Assembly (NCBI GenBank): GCA_003134855.1
Contig: PLCS01000004.1
Location: 186,001 to 250,000 of the forward strand
Source: Acidobacteriaceae bacterium
GTDB taxonomy: Bacteria; Acidobacteriota; Terriglobia; Terriglobales; Acidobacteriaceae
Reading direction: 5' to 3'
DNA: 64,000 nt
Every line of letters begins with the position of its first letter. Position 1 is the stretch's first letter. The position numbers were made by a program, and so were the translations under genes. This document shows positions 8,698-17,490 of this stretch, in pieces. The notes under the pieces are model-generated. The model made no database searches, was not told the origin of the DNA, and saw only the letters and a list, made by a program, of their open reading frames with translations.

Positions 8698-8828
8698 CAG
8701 CTTTTAGCTTTTAGCTTCTAGCCTTTAGCTTTTTTGTCGTGGTGCTGGCTTATTCCGCAGCTAACAACATCCCGGTTCCCAACCCTTCGGGCTTTTGGCT
8801 AGCGGCTAGAAGCTAGCAGCTAGAAGCT
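8698..8828. repeat. Inverted AGCTTCTAGC-type repeats between nadA and the DUF2203 gene
   Basis: The left side (8698-8732) is a run of AGCTTTTAGC/AGCTTCTAGC units ending in a T run. The right side (8798-8828) is a run of the complement. A 12-bp perfect inverted match links TAGCTTCTAGCC (8712-8723) with GGCTAGAAGCTA (8804-8815). The T run after the left block could end nadA transcripts. Similar CTAGAAGCTAGAGG occurs at about 23636. Confidence 0.6.
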
Positions 8829-8862
8829 CTTTCGTCGTATCCTATAAGCCAAGGCGGCCACC

Positions 8863-9303
8863 ATGAAGACCTTCACTCTCGACGAAGCGCAATCGCTGCT
8901 CCCGGTTCTGGAGTCGCTGCTGAAGCGCGCCATCGAAGGCAAGCAGTTGGCCCAGCAGGTGGAGTCCGGCCTCGCCGAGATGGTCCGCCGCATTTACATC
9001 TCTGGCGGCATGAGGGTCGACGTGACCAAGGTAGCCCTGCTGCGCGCGGAGATGGAAGGCCATGTGCAGCGGGTTCGCGAGAGTATCGCAGAGATCGACT
9101 CGATCGGCGTCCAGGTGAAGGACATCGATGCCGGCCTGCTCGATTTCCCTTGCCGGCTCGAGGACGAGGTCGTGCTGCTCTGCTGGCGCATGGGCGAGCC
9201 GGCCATCGAACACTGGCACCCGGCCGACTCCGGCTTCAGGGACCGCCAGCCCGTCGACGAGCGCTTCCGCCGCCGCTCCGCCAGCGGCAACCGGCCGAAC
9301 TAG
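8863..9303 (+). CDS. DUF2203 family protein
   Basis: A 146-residue cytoplasmic protein of the DUF2203 family, whose function is unknown. Family landmarks are the opening FTLDEAQSLLPVLESLL, the central VQVKDIDAGLLDFPCRLE, and LLCWRMGEPAIEHWHPAD with GFRDRQP near the end. Residues 15-95 are predicted to be mostly helical. The Arg-rich C-terminus is slightly extended. It is separated from nadA by 167 bp of repeats and from the peroxiredoxin gene by 196 bp, so it is probably transcribed alone. Confidence 0.85.
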   Translation: MKTFTLDEAQSLLPVLESLLKRAIEGKQLAQQVESGLAEMVRRIYISGGMRVDVTKVALLRAEMEGHVQRVRESIAEIDSIGVQVKDIDAGLLDFPCRLEDEVVLLCWRMGEPAIEHWHPADSGFRDRQPVDERFRRRSASGNRPN

Positions 9304-9499
9304 GGACTGGGGAATGAGGAACTATTTTCAGAGATTCGCTCTTGAATAGGAATCCTGTCTCCTCTTTGGCGCATCTTCTCTGATGAGAGGGATCATGCCG
9401 CCAAGCTGCATGGTTCCGACCTCCGCGGGCACGGCGGAGGAGGATCTTCTTCCCGCCGCTTCGTTCAACCTCAACCAACCTTCCTGAAGGAGTTCTAGA

Positions 9500-10030
9500 A
9501 TGCTTTCCGTAGGCGCAAGTTTTCCCAGCTTTGAACTCTCCGCCGTCGTCAATAGCGAGATGAAGTTTCCCACCATCACCGATCAGAGCTATGCGGGCAA
9601 GTGGAAGGTTTACTTCTTCTGGCCCAAGGATTTCACCTTTGTTTGTCCCACCGAGATTGCAGCCTTTGGGCAACTGAACTCGGAGTTCGCCGCCCGCGAC
9701 GCGCAGGTGCTGGGCGCCAGCATCGACTCGGAGTTCGTTCACTGGGCGTGGCGCAATCAGCAGCCCTCCCTCCAGGACCTGCCCTTCCCCATGCTCAGCG
9801 ACATCAAACGTGAGCTCTCCACCGCCCTCGGCATTCTCGACCCCAACGCCGGCGTCGCGCAGCGCGCCACCTTCATCGTGGACCCGGAGAACGTGATCCG
9901 CTTCGTCTACGTGACGGATCTCTCGGTAGGCCGCGACCCGCAGGAGGTTCTGCGTGTCCTCGACGGGCTGCAAAACGGCGGCCTGATCCCCTGCGGCTGG
10001 CACAAGGGCGAGGCGACCATCAAGGTCTAA
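9500..10030 (+). CDS. Peroxiredoxin, AhpC/TSA family
   Basis: A thiol peroxidase that reduces hydrogen peroxide and organic or peroxynitrite substrates in the cytoplasm. The peroxidatic Cys49 lies in PKDFTFVCPTE; a second Cys165 (IPCGWHKGE) is a likely resolving cysteine. The 176-residue length and spacing resemble mycobacterial-type AhpC more than E. coli AhpC. GAAGGAGTTCTAGA precedes the ATG. No ahpD or ahpF is adjacent, so the reductant is not evident. A palindromic repeat follows the stop. Confidence 0.9.
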   Translation: MLSVGASFPSFELSAVVNSEMKFPTITDQSYAGKWKVYFFWPKDFTFVCPTEIAAFGQLNSEFAARDAQVLGASIDSEFVHWAWRNQQPSLQDLPFPMLSDIKRELSTALGILDPNAGVAQRATFIVDPENVIRFVYVTDLSVGRDPQEVLRVLDGLQNGGLIPCGWHKGEATIKV

Positions 10031-10054
10031 AGTATTTCTCTGCTGCTCGAATAT

Positions 10055-10095
10055 GGGTGCCCCATCCTTGAATCGTTCTTTGATTCAAGGGTGGG
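10055..10095. repeat. Dispersed palindrome, copy 1
   Basis: GGGTGCCCCA leads into a 14-bp stem (10061-10074 with 10082-10095, one G-U pair) with loop GTTCTTT, followed by GAGACCATGG. It lies between the convergent peroxiredoxin and DUF4337 genes, where it could end transcription in both directions. It belongs to a family with other copies at 20753, 20869, 21572, 32410 and 34949. Confidence 0.75.
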
Positions 10096-10161
10096 AGACC
10101 ATGGCCCTTAACCAGCCGTTTTCCAGTTCCGGATTTTCCGGCCTGGGAAACCACATGAACC

Positions 10162-10749
10162 CTACTTGACCAGCAGCCCTAAAACAGCCGCCACCATCCC
10201 GACAACCGAGAATCCCAGCCCGAGATACCAGTAGGCGCGCTTGCGCGTCAGTAGCGTGATCGAGGTAATCACCAGGCCGATCTCCAGTAGCACCTCGCCC
10301 AGGTCGAAGTGCTTGGCGCGTGCCTCGGCTTCTTCCACTTTCTTCTCGAATTCACTGACCTTCTTTTCCTCTTCGCGGGCCTTTTCTTCCTCTTCCTTTA
10401 GCTCGGCGGTCCACTTCTCCTGATGATCCGCGTAACTCTTCTCGATCTTCTGCGCCTTGTTCTTGTCCGAAATGGCCAGCACACTCATCAGATCGGCAGT
10501 CAGTGCAGTGTCATTGGAGCGGATCTTCTTGGCTTGGTAGTAGGCCCAATCATCGGCGGCACGGTTTTGTTCCACAGCGGCTCTCGTCTGGTTCAGAATC
10601 GCCTCGGTGTGCGTGCGATGGCCCAGCACCGTGACTACCGCCACCAGCACGGCCAGCACGGTCATGGTCAAGGCAACCGGCCGCAGCGACTGATCGTGCT
10701 CGGCGTGTTCCGCGTGTTCCTGCAGTTCCTGCGCTTCGTTGGCTTCCAT
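10162..10749 (-). CDS. DUF4337 family membrane protein
   Basis: A 195-residue protein with membrane segments at about 24-43 (VALTMTVLAVLVAVVTVLG), 149-165 and 171-193. Between them is a long charged coiled coil (about 110-145, rich in Glu and Lys). The architecture and the N-terminal LRPVALTMTVLAVLVA match DUF4337, a family of unknown function. The gene is 13 bp from the upstream minus-strand region that ends at cysS (10784), so the two may be co-transcribed after cysS. Function not assigned. Confidence 0.8.
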   Translation of the reverse strand: MEANEAQELQEHAEHAEHDQSLRPVALTMTVLAVLVAVVTVLGHRTHTEAILNQTRAAVEQNRAADDWAYYQAKKIRSNDTALTADLMSVLAISDKNKAQKIEKSYADHQEKWTAELKEEEEKAREEEKKVSEFEKKVEEAEARAKHFDLGEVLLEIGLVITSITLLTRKRAYWYLGLGFSVVGMVAAVLGLLVK

Positions 10750-10783
10750 GGATGAGCCTCCTCAATCTGAATCTTCGTGGGGA

Positions 10784-12262
10784 TTACTTCCGCTTCCAGC
10801 GCACGCCGTCCTTGGAGTCCTCTAGCACGACGCCCTTTTCCGCCAGCTCATTCCGAATCTGGTCGGCACGGGCAAAGTTCCTCTGCTTCTTCGCCAAACT
10901 CCGCTCGGCCACCAGTGCGTCAATGGCCTCATCCGTCAGCCCTTGCCGGGCCAGCAGCTCGGGCGCCACATCACTCAGCCGCCCCGCCTGCACGGCCCAC
11001 TCCAGCGCCCGGCGCGTGGCCTCGGCGTCGCGATCCTCCAGCACGTCGAAGACCGCGTCAAAGCTGGCCAGCACGGCCAGGATCGCATCCCGATCGCCGG
11101 CCAAGAGCAGCCCCTGATCCATCGCGGTATTCGCCGCCCTCAGCAGATCGAAGATCGGCGCGCGGGCTTCGGCAGTATTCAAATCGTTCGCCAGCGCGGC
11201 CAAATACTCCGCCTGCGCTTTCTTCGCCGACGCCTGCAGTGCGGGATTTTCTCCCGTCGCGAAGACACCCATTCGCAACCGCTCCCGAAAGGTACGCAAC
11301 CGCTCAATGGCGCTGGTGGCCTCGATGAGCCCGTCGAAGGTGAAGTTGAACTGATGTCGGTAAGGCACCGAAATCAGCGCCAGCCGTATCGCCGACGCCT
11401 TGTAGCCCTTGAGCAGCAGATCGCGCAGCGTATAAAAGTTGCCTTCGCTCTTGGACATCTTGCGCCCGTCCACCAGCAGAAACCGCACGTGCATCCAATG
11501 CCGCGCAAAAGTCTTGTGGGTCACGCTCTCCGACTGCGCAATCTCGTTTTCGTGGTGCGGGAAGATCAAATCCTCGCCCCCGGCGTGCAGGTCAAAGCTC
11601 TCGCCCAGGTACTCCATCGCCATCGCCGAGCACTCGATGTGCCAGCCGGGCCGGCCGCGCCCAATCGCCGTATCCCAGCTCGTCTCGCCCGGTTTGGCCG
11701 CCTTCCACAGCGCAAAGTCCCGCGCCGAATCCTTCTCATACTCGTCTAGGTCCACGCGCGCGCCGTCTTCCATCCCGGACAAATCTTTCTTGCTCAGCTT
11801 GCCGTACTCCGGAAAGGCCGCCAGGCGAAAGTACCAGCTCCCGTCCTCCGTCTGATAAGCCGCTCCCGCCGCCGCCAGCTTCTGAATCAGCTCCACCATG
11901 CGCGGAATATGCTCGGTGGCCCGCGCCATCACCTCCGGCCGCTCCACCCGCAGAGCTTCCAAATCCTCGAAGAAGGCCTGCTCGTAGACCGCCGTGTACT
12001 CCCGAATGGAGACCCCGGCCTCCGCGGCGTTGTGCAATATTCTGTCGTCCACGTCGGTAATGTTCATCACGTGGCGCACCTTGATCCCGGTCAGCCGGAG
12101 AAACCGCCGCAGCACGTCCACCTGTAAAAATGTCCGGAAGTTGCCAATGTGCCCATAATCGTAGACGGTAGGCCCGCAGGCGTACATGCGCAGCGCCACG
12201 CCGTCCGCGGGCGCCAGCAGGTCCACTTCTCCGGTAAGAGTATTGAAAAGCCGCAGAGTCAT
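10784..12262 (-). CDS. cysS: Cysteinyl-tRNA synthetase
   Basis: A class I aminoacyl-tRNA synthetase that charges tRNA-Cys. The chosen start (12262, 492 residues) has CAGGAA 9 nt upstream and gives the usual opening MTLRLFNTLTG; ATG 12286 lacks a ribosome binding site. Counted from 12262, the zinc ligand Cys29 lies in YACGPTVYD, HIGN is at 38-41, Cys211 is in HIECSAMA, HHENE begins at 236, and KMSKS is at 268-272. The C-terminal anticodon-binding region is complete. The DUF4337 gene follows on the same strand 34 bp later. Confidence 0.95.
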   Translation of the reverse strand: MTLRLFNTLTGEVDLLAPADGVALRMYACGPTVYDYGHIGNFRTFLQVDVLRRFLRLTGIKVRHVMNITDVDDRILHNAAEAGVSIREYTAVYEQAFFEDLEALRVERPEVMARATEHIPRMVELIQKLAAAGAAYQTEDGSWYFRLAAFPEYGKLSKKDLSGMEDGARVDLDEYEKDSARDFALWKAAKPGETSWDTAIGRGRPGWHIECSAMAMEYLGESFDLHAGGEDLIFPHHENEIAQSESVTHKTFARHWMHVRFLLVDGRKMSKSEGNFYTLRDLLLKGYKASAIRLALISVPYRHQFNFTFDGLIEATSAIERLRTFRERLRMGVFATGENPALQASAKKAQAEYLAALANDLNTAEARAPIFDLLRAANTAMDQGLLLAGDRDAILAVLASFDAVFDVLEDRDAEATRRALEWAVQAGRLSDVAPELLARQGLTDEAIDALVAERSLAKKQRNFARADQIRNELAEKGVVLEDSKDGVRWKRK

Positions 12263-12381
12263 CGTTCGAAGTTCCTGCTCGTTCATGAAGGGACAATCGA
12301 TGGGAATGGGCCGGTTTTCGGCCTTCTTGATTGTATCAGCGCGCTCAATCCCCGCGAAGCGGAGCTAACTTGCTGAAACTC

Positions 12382-15138
12382 TCAAGAATTGCCGGCCTGT
12401 AGCTGGAGTTCCAGCAGCTTGCGGATGCGCGGCTTGACGCTGCCCGGCTGTGGCGCGGGTAGCAGGGCCAATGCTTCACTGGCCGTGGCGCGGCTCTTCT
12501 CCGTCTGGCCGGAGGCGCGGTAGGCCTGGGCGAGAGTCAGCAGCATCGAAGGCGTCTTGCGATGGTTCAGAGTGACCGCACGTTCGGCGCAGGAGACAGC
12601 AAAGAGCGGGTCGCGCAAAGAAGCAGGCTCAACCATCAGCAGGTCGCTGGCGGCCATATCGAGAACCAGCGCAGAAGCCTGCTCTTTGCGAGCCAGCTCC
12701 TTCAGGTCTGCAATGCCCTTTTTCGCCATCGTCACGGAACCTGCGGCGGAGTGCAGAATCGAATGAATGGTTCCCTGGCGCAGCAGGGCGTCCGCCCTGG
12801 ATAACTGCAAGTCCGTATCCTGTGAATCACGCTTGGTCGCTTGATCGATAATCGCCAACTCCTGTGTCCATAGTTTCTCCGCTGCGGCGAGGTTCCGCCG
12901 CCGGTCGCTGCCGGCGACAGCCAGGGCAGGATCGGCCGCTATTTCAAAGCCGAGCGCTTCGAAGTTCAGAACCACTCTCAGGTCCGCCAAGGCGCGTTGA
13001 TCCTGCGGGTCCGCGGCAACATTCTTCTGGAAGACCTGGGCAACCTCGGTAAACAGATCCGTTGCTTTCGCATATTCCCCCAACTGCACCAGGGCGCTGG
13101 CCTCCTTGCGCTGCTGGATGGCGCGCATGCGACGCACCGAAAGGCTCTCCCGTTCGGCCTGGGACAGAGCGTCAAGGCGCTGCAAGGCCGCTTGAAAGTC
13201 CTTCAGCGCCAGGGCTGGATCGGTCTCCAACTCCACGCCTCCGATCTTTCCCCGGTTGATTGAGAGGCTGCGCAGGGCGCGCAGGAAGTGAGGATCGATC
13301 ATCAGCGCGCGTTCATCCAGCGCGATGGCTTTGCGATATGCCATCAGCACTGCGGAGGTGTCGGCGAGACTGGCCGTTCCACTCTCGCGCAGCTCATCGC
13401 CCAGTACGCTGTATGCGCTCGCCGCATCGCAAATCAGAGCGGTAGAGGCATTGATCGTGGCAACCATCGGGTCGTATATCTCGACCGCCTTGCGCATGGA
13501 AGTGATCGCCTCTTGTGTGCGCCCCGGTCCGAAGAGAATCTCGCCGCGCGACTGCTGCGCGAAGGCCAGTGCCCGCAGAGCCTCGCGATCCTGGGAGCCG
13601 CGTGGAGCCAGCGGCGCGGCCAGTGCGACAGCCTTATCGATACTGACCAGCGCGCCTGAGGAATCGCCCAGATTCTGGTCATAGTCGTTGCCCTGGATGT
13701 TAGCCAGCTTTGAATACGCTTCCACCAGATCAAGCTGCGTCTGGCGGTCGCCGCGCGTGTCTTTGGCCATGCTGTCCAAGTGTTCCAGTACGCGTGTAAC
13801 CAGCAGCTTCTGCGCGCCGGTGGAACCGGGAAGCTCCTTGATGGCTTCATCGAACTCAGAGAGCAGGCTGTTGCTCAGTTGCCGCAGATCGGCGGAGCGC
13901 GCCTCGGCTTTGCGCCGCTCCTCATTGGCCACTTTGGCCTGCCACAGCACGCCCACGACGCCGGCAAACAGAGTAAGAGCCAGCACCGCCGTGCCCGCCA
14001 GGCCGAGCCGGTGGCGGCGGGCAAACTTGCAGGCCCGATAGCGAAGCGTGCCGCGCCGCGCCCCTATCGGCTGCCCCTCAAGATAGGCGCGCAGGTCGTT
14101 GGCCAGTTGCTCGGCGGTGCGATAGCGCTCCTGCGGCTCCTTGCGCAAAGCCTTCTCTAGGATCGCCACCAGATCGGGGTCGAGCCGCTTGCCGGAAATA
14201 GCCTCCAGAGTCGGCTTGCGCGGCGCTTGTTCGCAGACTACACGCACCATCTCGCCGGTAGTAAGTTCCTTGAACTCGTAGGGAGGCTCGCCGGTCAGCA
14301 GAAGATACAGCAGAACGCCCAGCGAGTAGGTGTCGGAAGCCGTCGTGATTGGATTGCCCAGAACCTGCTCCGGGCTGGCATACTGCGGTGTATAAGATTG
14401 ATAGCCTTCACGGGTCTGTTCACTGCCCGGTGCGGCCTCTGACGGAGAGAGCAGCTTGGCAGTTCCAAAGTCCAGCAGGCGCGGCGTTCCGTCCTCAGCC
14501 ACCAGGATGTTGTCCGGCTTCAGGTCGCGGTGAACGACGAAGTTCTGATGAGCAAACTGCACCGCCTCGCAAACGTGCAGGAAGAGATTAAGGCGTTGCC
14601 GCGCAGTGAGGCGATGCTCCTGGCAGAAGCGATGGATAGGCATTCCATCCACATACTCCATCACCAGATACAAATCGCCGGCGGCGGTCACTCCGCCATC
14701 CAGCAGCCGGGCGATGTAGGGATGCTGCAATCCGGCAAGTATCTGCCGTTCCTGGCGAAATCTCTTCTGGAAAACGCCGGTCGCCAGCGGCAGGTCAATC
14801 AGTTTGATGGCGACCTTTTGCTCGAACTGGCCATCGGCGCGATGCGCCAGATAGACCGCCCCCATGCCGCCACGCCCCAGCAGGCGATCCAGCAGGTAGG
14901 GACCAATCGGCCGTGATTCGGCCTGAGCCTCGCGGCCGCTTCCCGACTCGATGCGGCGGGAGGCCGCCAGGCATTCTTCCGCCTCGCTGGCATCCAGCAG
15001 CAAGCGCACCTCGGCTGCCAATTCTCGGTCCCCGCCGCATCGCGTCTCGATCAACTCCGCGCGCGCTTCACTGGGAGCGGCGAAGGCCTCGTGGAAGATC
15101 GCCTCAATGCGCAGAAAGCTTTCCGTCGTTTCGACCAT
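12382..15138 (-). CDS. Membrane Ser/Thr protein kinase with C-terminal helical-repeat region
   Basis: An eukaryotic-type kinase of 918 residues. The N-terminal kinase domain (about 80-353) has the Gly loop GRGGMGAVY (88-96), catalytic Lys112 (VAIK), HRDLKPDN (203-210, Asp205) and DFG (223-225), so it should be active. One transmembrane helix lies at about 379-399. The remaining ~515 residues are helical with TPR-like periodicity and would be outside the membrane. The first ~60 residues resemble the short leader typical of sigma-associated kinases. It lies 69 bp downstream of an ECF sigma gene on the same strand; this pairing recurs in Acidobacteria and Planctomycetes. The signal sensed is unknown. 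Confidence 0.92.
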   Translation of the reverse strand: MVETTESFLRIEAIFHEAFAAPSEARAELIETRCGGDRELAAEVRLLLDASEAEECLAASRRIESGSGREAQAESRPIGPYLLDRLLGRGGMGAVYLAHRADGQFEQKVAIKLIDLPLATGVFQKRFRQERQILAGLQHPYIARLLDGGVTAAGDLYLVMEYVDGMPIHRFCQEHRLTARQRLNLFLHVCEAVQFAHQNFVVHRDLKPDNILVAEDGTPRLLDFGTAKLLSPSEAAPGSEQTREGYQSYTPQYASPEQVLGNPITTASDTYSLGVLLYLLLTGEPPYEFKELTTGEMVRVVCEQAPRKPTLEAISGKRLDPDLVAILEKALRKEPQERYRTAEQLANDLRAYLEGQPIGARRGTLRYRACKFARRHRLGLAGTAVLALTLFAGVVGVLWQAKVANEERRKAEARSADLRQLSNSLLSEFDEAIKELPGSTGAQKLLVTRVLEHLDSMAKDTRGDRQTQLDLVEAYSKLANIQGNDYDQNLGDSSGALVSIDKAVALAAPLAPRGSQDREALRALAFAQQSRGEILFGPGRTQEAITSMRKAVEIYDPMVATINASTALICDAASAYSVLGDELRESGTASLADTSAVLMAYRKAIALDERALMIDPHFLRALRSLSINRGKIGGVELETDPALALKDFQAALQRLDALSQAERESLSVRRMRAIQQRKEASALVQLGEYAKATDLFTEVAQVFQKNVAADPQDQRALADLRVVLNFEALGFEIAADPALAVAGSDRRRNLAAAEKLWTQELAIIDQATKRDSQDTDLQLSRADALLRQGTIHSILHSAAGSVTMAKKGIADLKELARKEQASALVLDMAASDLLMVEPASLRDPLFAVSCAERAVTLNHRKTPSMLLTLAQAYRASGQTEKSRATASEALALLPAPQPGSVKPRIRKLLELQLQAGNS

Positions 15139-15207
15139 GTGCGCGGCAACTCCGTCCCTGGCTTATATCCTTTAACATTAGAGTGCGAAAACCGGAGAAT
15201 AAATGAG

Positions 15208-15852
15208 TCACACTTCCACGGCATACCCGGCGACGCTGGGGTGAATGCGCCGGTAGAGCCAGCTCTTGATGAATTTCAGCTCGCGATCCACGGTGGACTT
15301 GGACATCTGCATCAGGGCCGCGGTCTCCTCGGCCGTGCAACCGAGAAAGTAGCGCAACTCGACCAGTTGCACCTTCTGGGCGTCCAGTGTGCCCAGCGCG
15401 TCCAGCGCGCGGTTCAGGTCGAGAAGCTCCGGGCTGTCGATATTGATCCAGGCAAGGTCGTCGCTGAGCGGAACGCGCTCATAGCCGCCGCCTCGCGTCT
15501 GCGTCTGGCGTTCGCGCGCGTGATCGATCAGGATCATGCGCATCACTTTGGCGGCAAAGGTATAGAAATGACGGCGATCCTCCCAGGCAGCCTTCTTCTG
15601 GTTCAGCAAGCGAAGATACAGCTCGTGAACCAGCACCGTCGCCTGCAATACATCCGGATTCCGCTCCCGGCGAATATAAGATGCGGCCACCTCGCGCAGG
15701 TGGGAGTAGACCAGTGGCATCAGCTCTTCGAAGGCCGACGGCTCGCCGTCCTTCCACTTCGCCAAAAGTAAAGTAATTTCTCCCTTGGCTGGCTGCAAAA
15801 CCGCCTCCATGCACGGGGCGCGACTCACGCTATCCTGCCTGAATTCTATCAT
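15208..15852 (-). CDS. ECF-family RNA polymerase sigma factor
   Basis: A 214-residue sigma factor with regions 2 and 4 only. Region 2 contains LMPLVYSHLREVAASYIRRER and VLVHELYLRLL (about 44-83); the -10-recognising end is FYTFAAKVMRMILIDHARER (about 95-114). Region 4 includes VELRYFLGCTAEETAALM and the recognition helix SKSTVDRELKF. The form matches the ECF group adjacent to Ser/Thr kinases (TIGR02999-like), and the kinase gene follows 69 bp downstream. No anti-sigma factor is adjacent; control by the kinase is inferred. ATG 15810 is an alternative start. Confidence 0.93.
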   Translation of the reverse strand: MIEFRQDSVSRAPCMEAVLQPAKGEITLLLAKWKDGEPSAFEELMPLVYSHLREVAASYIRRERNPDVLQATVLVHELYLRLLNQKKAAWEDRRHFYTFAAKVMRMILIDHARERQTQTRGGGYERVPLSDDLAWINIDSPELLDLNRALDALGTLDAQKVQLVELRYFLGCTAEETAALMQMSKSTVDRELKFIKSWLYRRIHPSVAGYAVEV

Positions 15853-16312
15853 TTTCTTCGCTCATCTCTCATCCCGCGGAGAACACCCGCAGGGCAATCG
15901 CATGAACCTATAGTGTTCACAAAACCGTTTTCATTTCACACTATCTACTGTTCGACAGCAGCAATTCCTCCCGGAAGGAGGAGACAAAAGTAGCCCAGGG
16001 CCTGAGTCCCCACGGACTCGGGGTCCCCGGCAAGCGGTCTTTGCTTGCTGCGGTGAAGGAACAGGTCTTCGTCCGTGGGGTGGCAGGATGGAGCGCAGCG
16101 CAATCCTGGGAAGGCGTTCCAGGCAGAATCCATCGCCTTGTAGGGGCGGAATGAACTCTGCTCGCAACAGGGATCATCTTTTATGCGATTGCCATGAGAA
16201 GCCCCGCCGACTCGCAATTCGTTTGCAAAAGAATGCTGAGGCATTTTTCTATTGCTTGCCGCACTCTCTAGTGAACGGTCAGAAGCAACTCCGCGAGAAT
16301 GAGGAAGAAACG
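15853..16312. other. Structured repeat-rich intergenic region
   Basis: No convincing gene. From about 15960 to 16180 the DNA is full of short inverted repeats, for example GAGTCC/GGACTC around 15999-16018 and GCAAG/CTTGC around 16031-16048, and stays open in several frames on both strands. This looks like a dispersed non-coding repeat. The hemerythrin reading frame is open upstream to 16088, but that part does not look like protein. Promoters of the divergent sigma and hemerythrin genes should lie here. Confidence 0.4.
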
Positions 16313-17113
16313 ATGCCCGGGCCAGCGCTCGATTCCCCCCAGAATCCGCTTTACATTCCCCTCAATGACAAGGACTTTCCCTTCATGTACGACCAGTCTG
16401 CGTGCGGCTCCCCGGCTACCGGGCGCGCCTTGACCCAACGGGCCAAGGCACGCCCGATCAGCAACCTTGCCACCCATCTACAGGCCAAGGTGTATGCAGG
16501 CCTGACCGGCTCGCTGCAACGGCCGGTTCTACAAGCAAATATGGAGGTTCGGATGTTCAACGCTCTATTTGGATCGGAAAGCGAGAAGGTATCGGGAAAG
16601 AACCTGCCGCGGACGCCCTTCGTTGTCTGGACGAACCGCATGAGCGTGGAGGTGAAGCTGCTGGATAACGACCATAAGAAACTGGCGATTCTCATTAGCG
16701 AACTGCACGGCGGAGTTGTCGCCGGGTGGGCCAAACAGGCGCTGGATCGCCTATTTGAAGCATTGGTCAGGAACATCCGCATTCACTTTGCCCATGAAGA
16801 GCAGCTCTTCGCCGAAACCGCTTACCCCGACGCGGCGATTCATCTGCGCGAGCATGACAATCTGATCGAACGAGTCCTGGATCTGCACGCGCGCTTCAGA
16901 AACAGCACGGAAGTGGAAGACTCTCTGGAGGTGGTGAACCTGCTCAAGGGTTGGCTCTTCCGTCATCTTCAAAGCTCTGACCAGGATTACGTCGCGCATT
17001 TCAAGGCAAAAGGCGTCGAAGCGATGCTGGCCAAGCGGGAAACTCTGATGGGGATTGCGCCGGGGAAAAAGGCAAGCGGGCCCAGAATCATGCAAGGAGT
17101 CTGGTCGGCATAG
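16313..17113 (+). CDS. Bacteriohemerythrin with N-terminal extension
   Basis: The C-terminal ~135 residues form a hemerythrin fold that binds O2 at a di-iron centre. All ligand motifs are present: DNDHKKL, HFAHEEQ (H-x3-E), HLREH (H-x3-H) and HLQSSD (H-x4-D). The start is uncertain. ATG 16313 has GAGGAAG 5 nt upstream and gives 266 residues with an ~80-residue extension of unknown role. ATG 16553 has an excellent GGAGG and gives 186 residues. It is the first of three tandem paralogues and is more divergent than the other two. Confidence 0.85.
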   Translation: MPGPALDSPQNPLYIPLNDKDFPFMYDQSACGSPATGRALTQRAKARPISNLATHLQAKVYAGLTGSLQRPVLQANMEVRMFNALFGSESEKVSGKNLPRTPFVVWTNRMSVEVKLLDNDHKKLAILISELHGGVVAGWAKQALDRLFEALVRNIRIHFAHEEQLFAETAYPDAAIHLREHDNLIERVLDLHARFRNSTEVEDSLEVVNLLKGWLFRHLQSSDQDYVAHFKAKGVEAMLAKRETLMGIAPGKKASGPRIMQGVWSA

Positions 17114-17155
17114 CCGGCAGCCCGGCTGCTCGCCTCCGCCCGCGCCGCGTGGAGC

Positions 17156-17490
17156 GTGTGTTATAGTTACAGACAGATCGGCACTGCTGTTGCTGCGGGG
17201 ACCGTTCCAGCTTCATAGTTTTTTCTTGAGTAAGAGGCGCCTCTCACGGCGCCGAAAGTGCCGCCGATAGGGAAAGGGCCATTAGGCCGAGTCCGGGAGG
17301 TTCCGGTCTCATTCTCGAAACTGGCCTCTCATCCACTACTACAATCTCATCGCTTCTGCCTTGGCCTCGAATGGATTCTGGTTCCTCTCCCGGAATTCAT
17401 GAAACGTTATTGCATCGACCGGCACAATATAGTCAGATCCGTTGTGCACCACTCTGAGAACGTAAACCGTTCTGGAAAGGATCGCCGCAT
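17156..17490 (+). promoter_or_regulatory. Promoter and structured leader of hemerythrin gene 2
   Basis: An extended -10 element TGTTATAGT (TATAGT at 17162-17167) is followed by a leader of about 315 nt. It includes the hairpin GGCGCC-TCTCAC-GGCGCC and the block GCCGATAGGGAAAGGGCCAT. The same order of blocks recurs before gene 3 (18025-18357). Conservation of a long non-coding leader between paralogues points to a regulatory RNA or a shared binding site, but no known riboswitch consensus was recognised. Confidence 0.55.

Noticed and set aside
16088-16312. N-terminal 75 codons of the first hemerythrin frame
   Set aside because: They come from the repeat-rich region and lack protein-like composition; good ribosome binding sites lie at 16301 and 16544.
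17240-17320. Cobalamin or cyclic di-GMP riboswitch in the hemerythrin leader
   Set aside because: GATAGGGAAAGG is suggestive, but the other conserved boxes of those riboswitches are missing.
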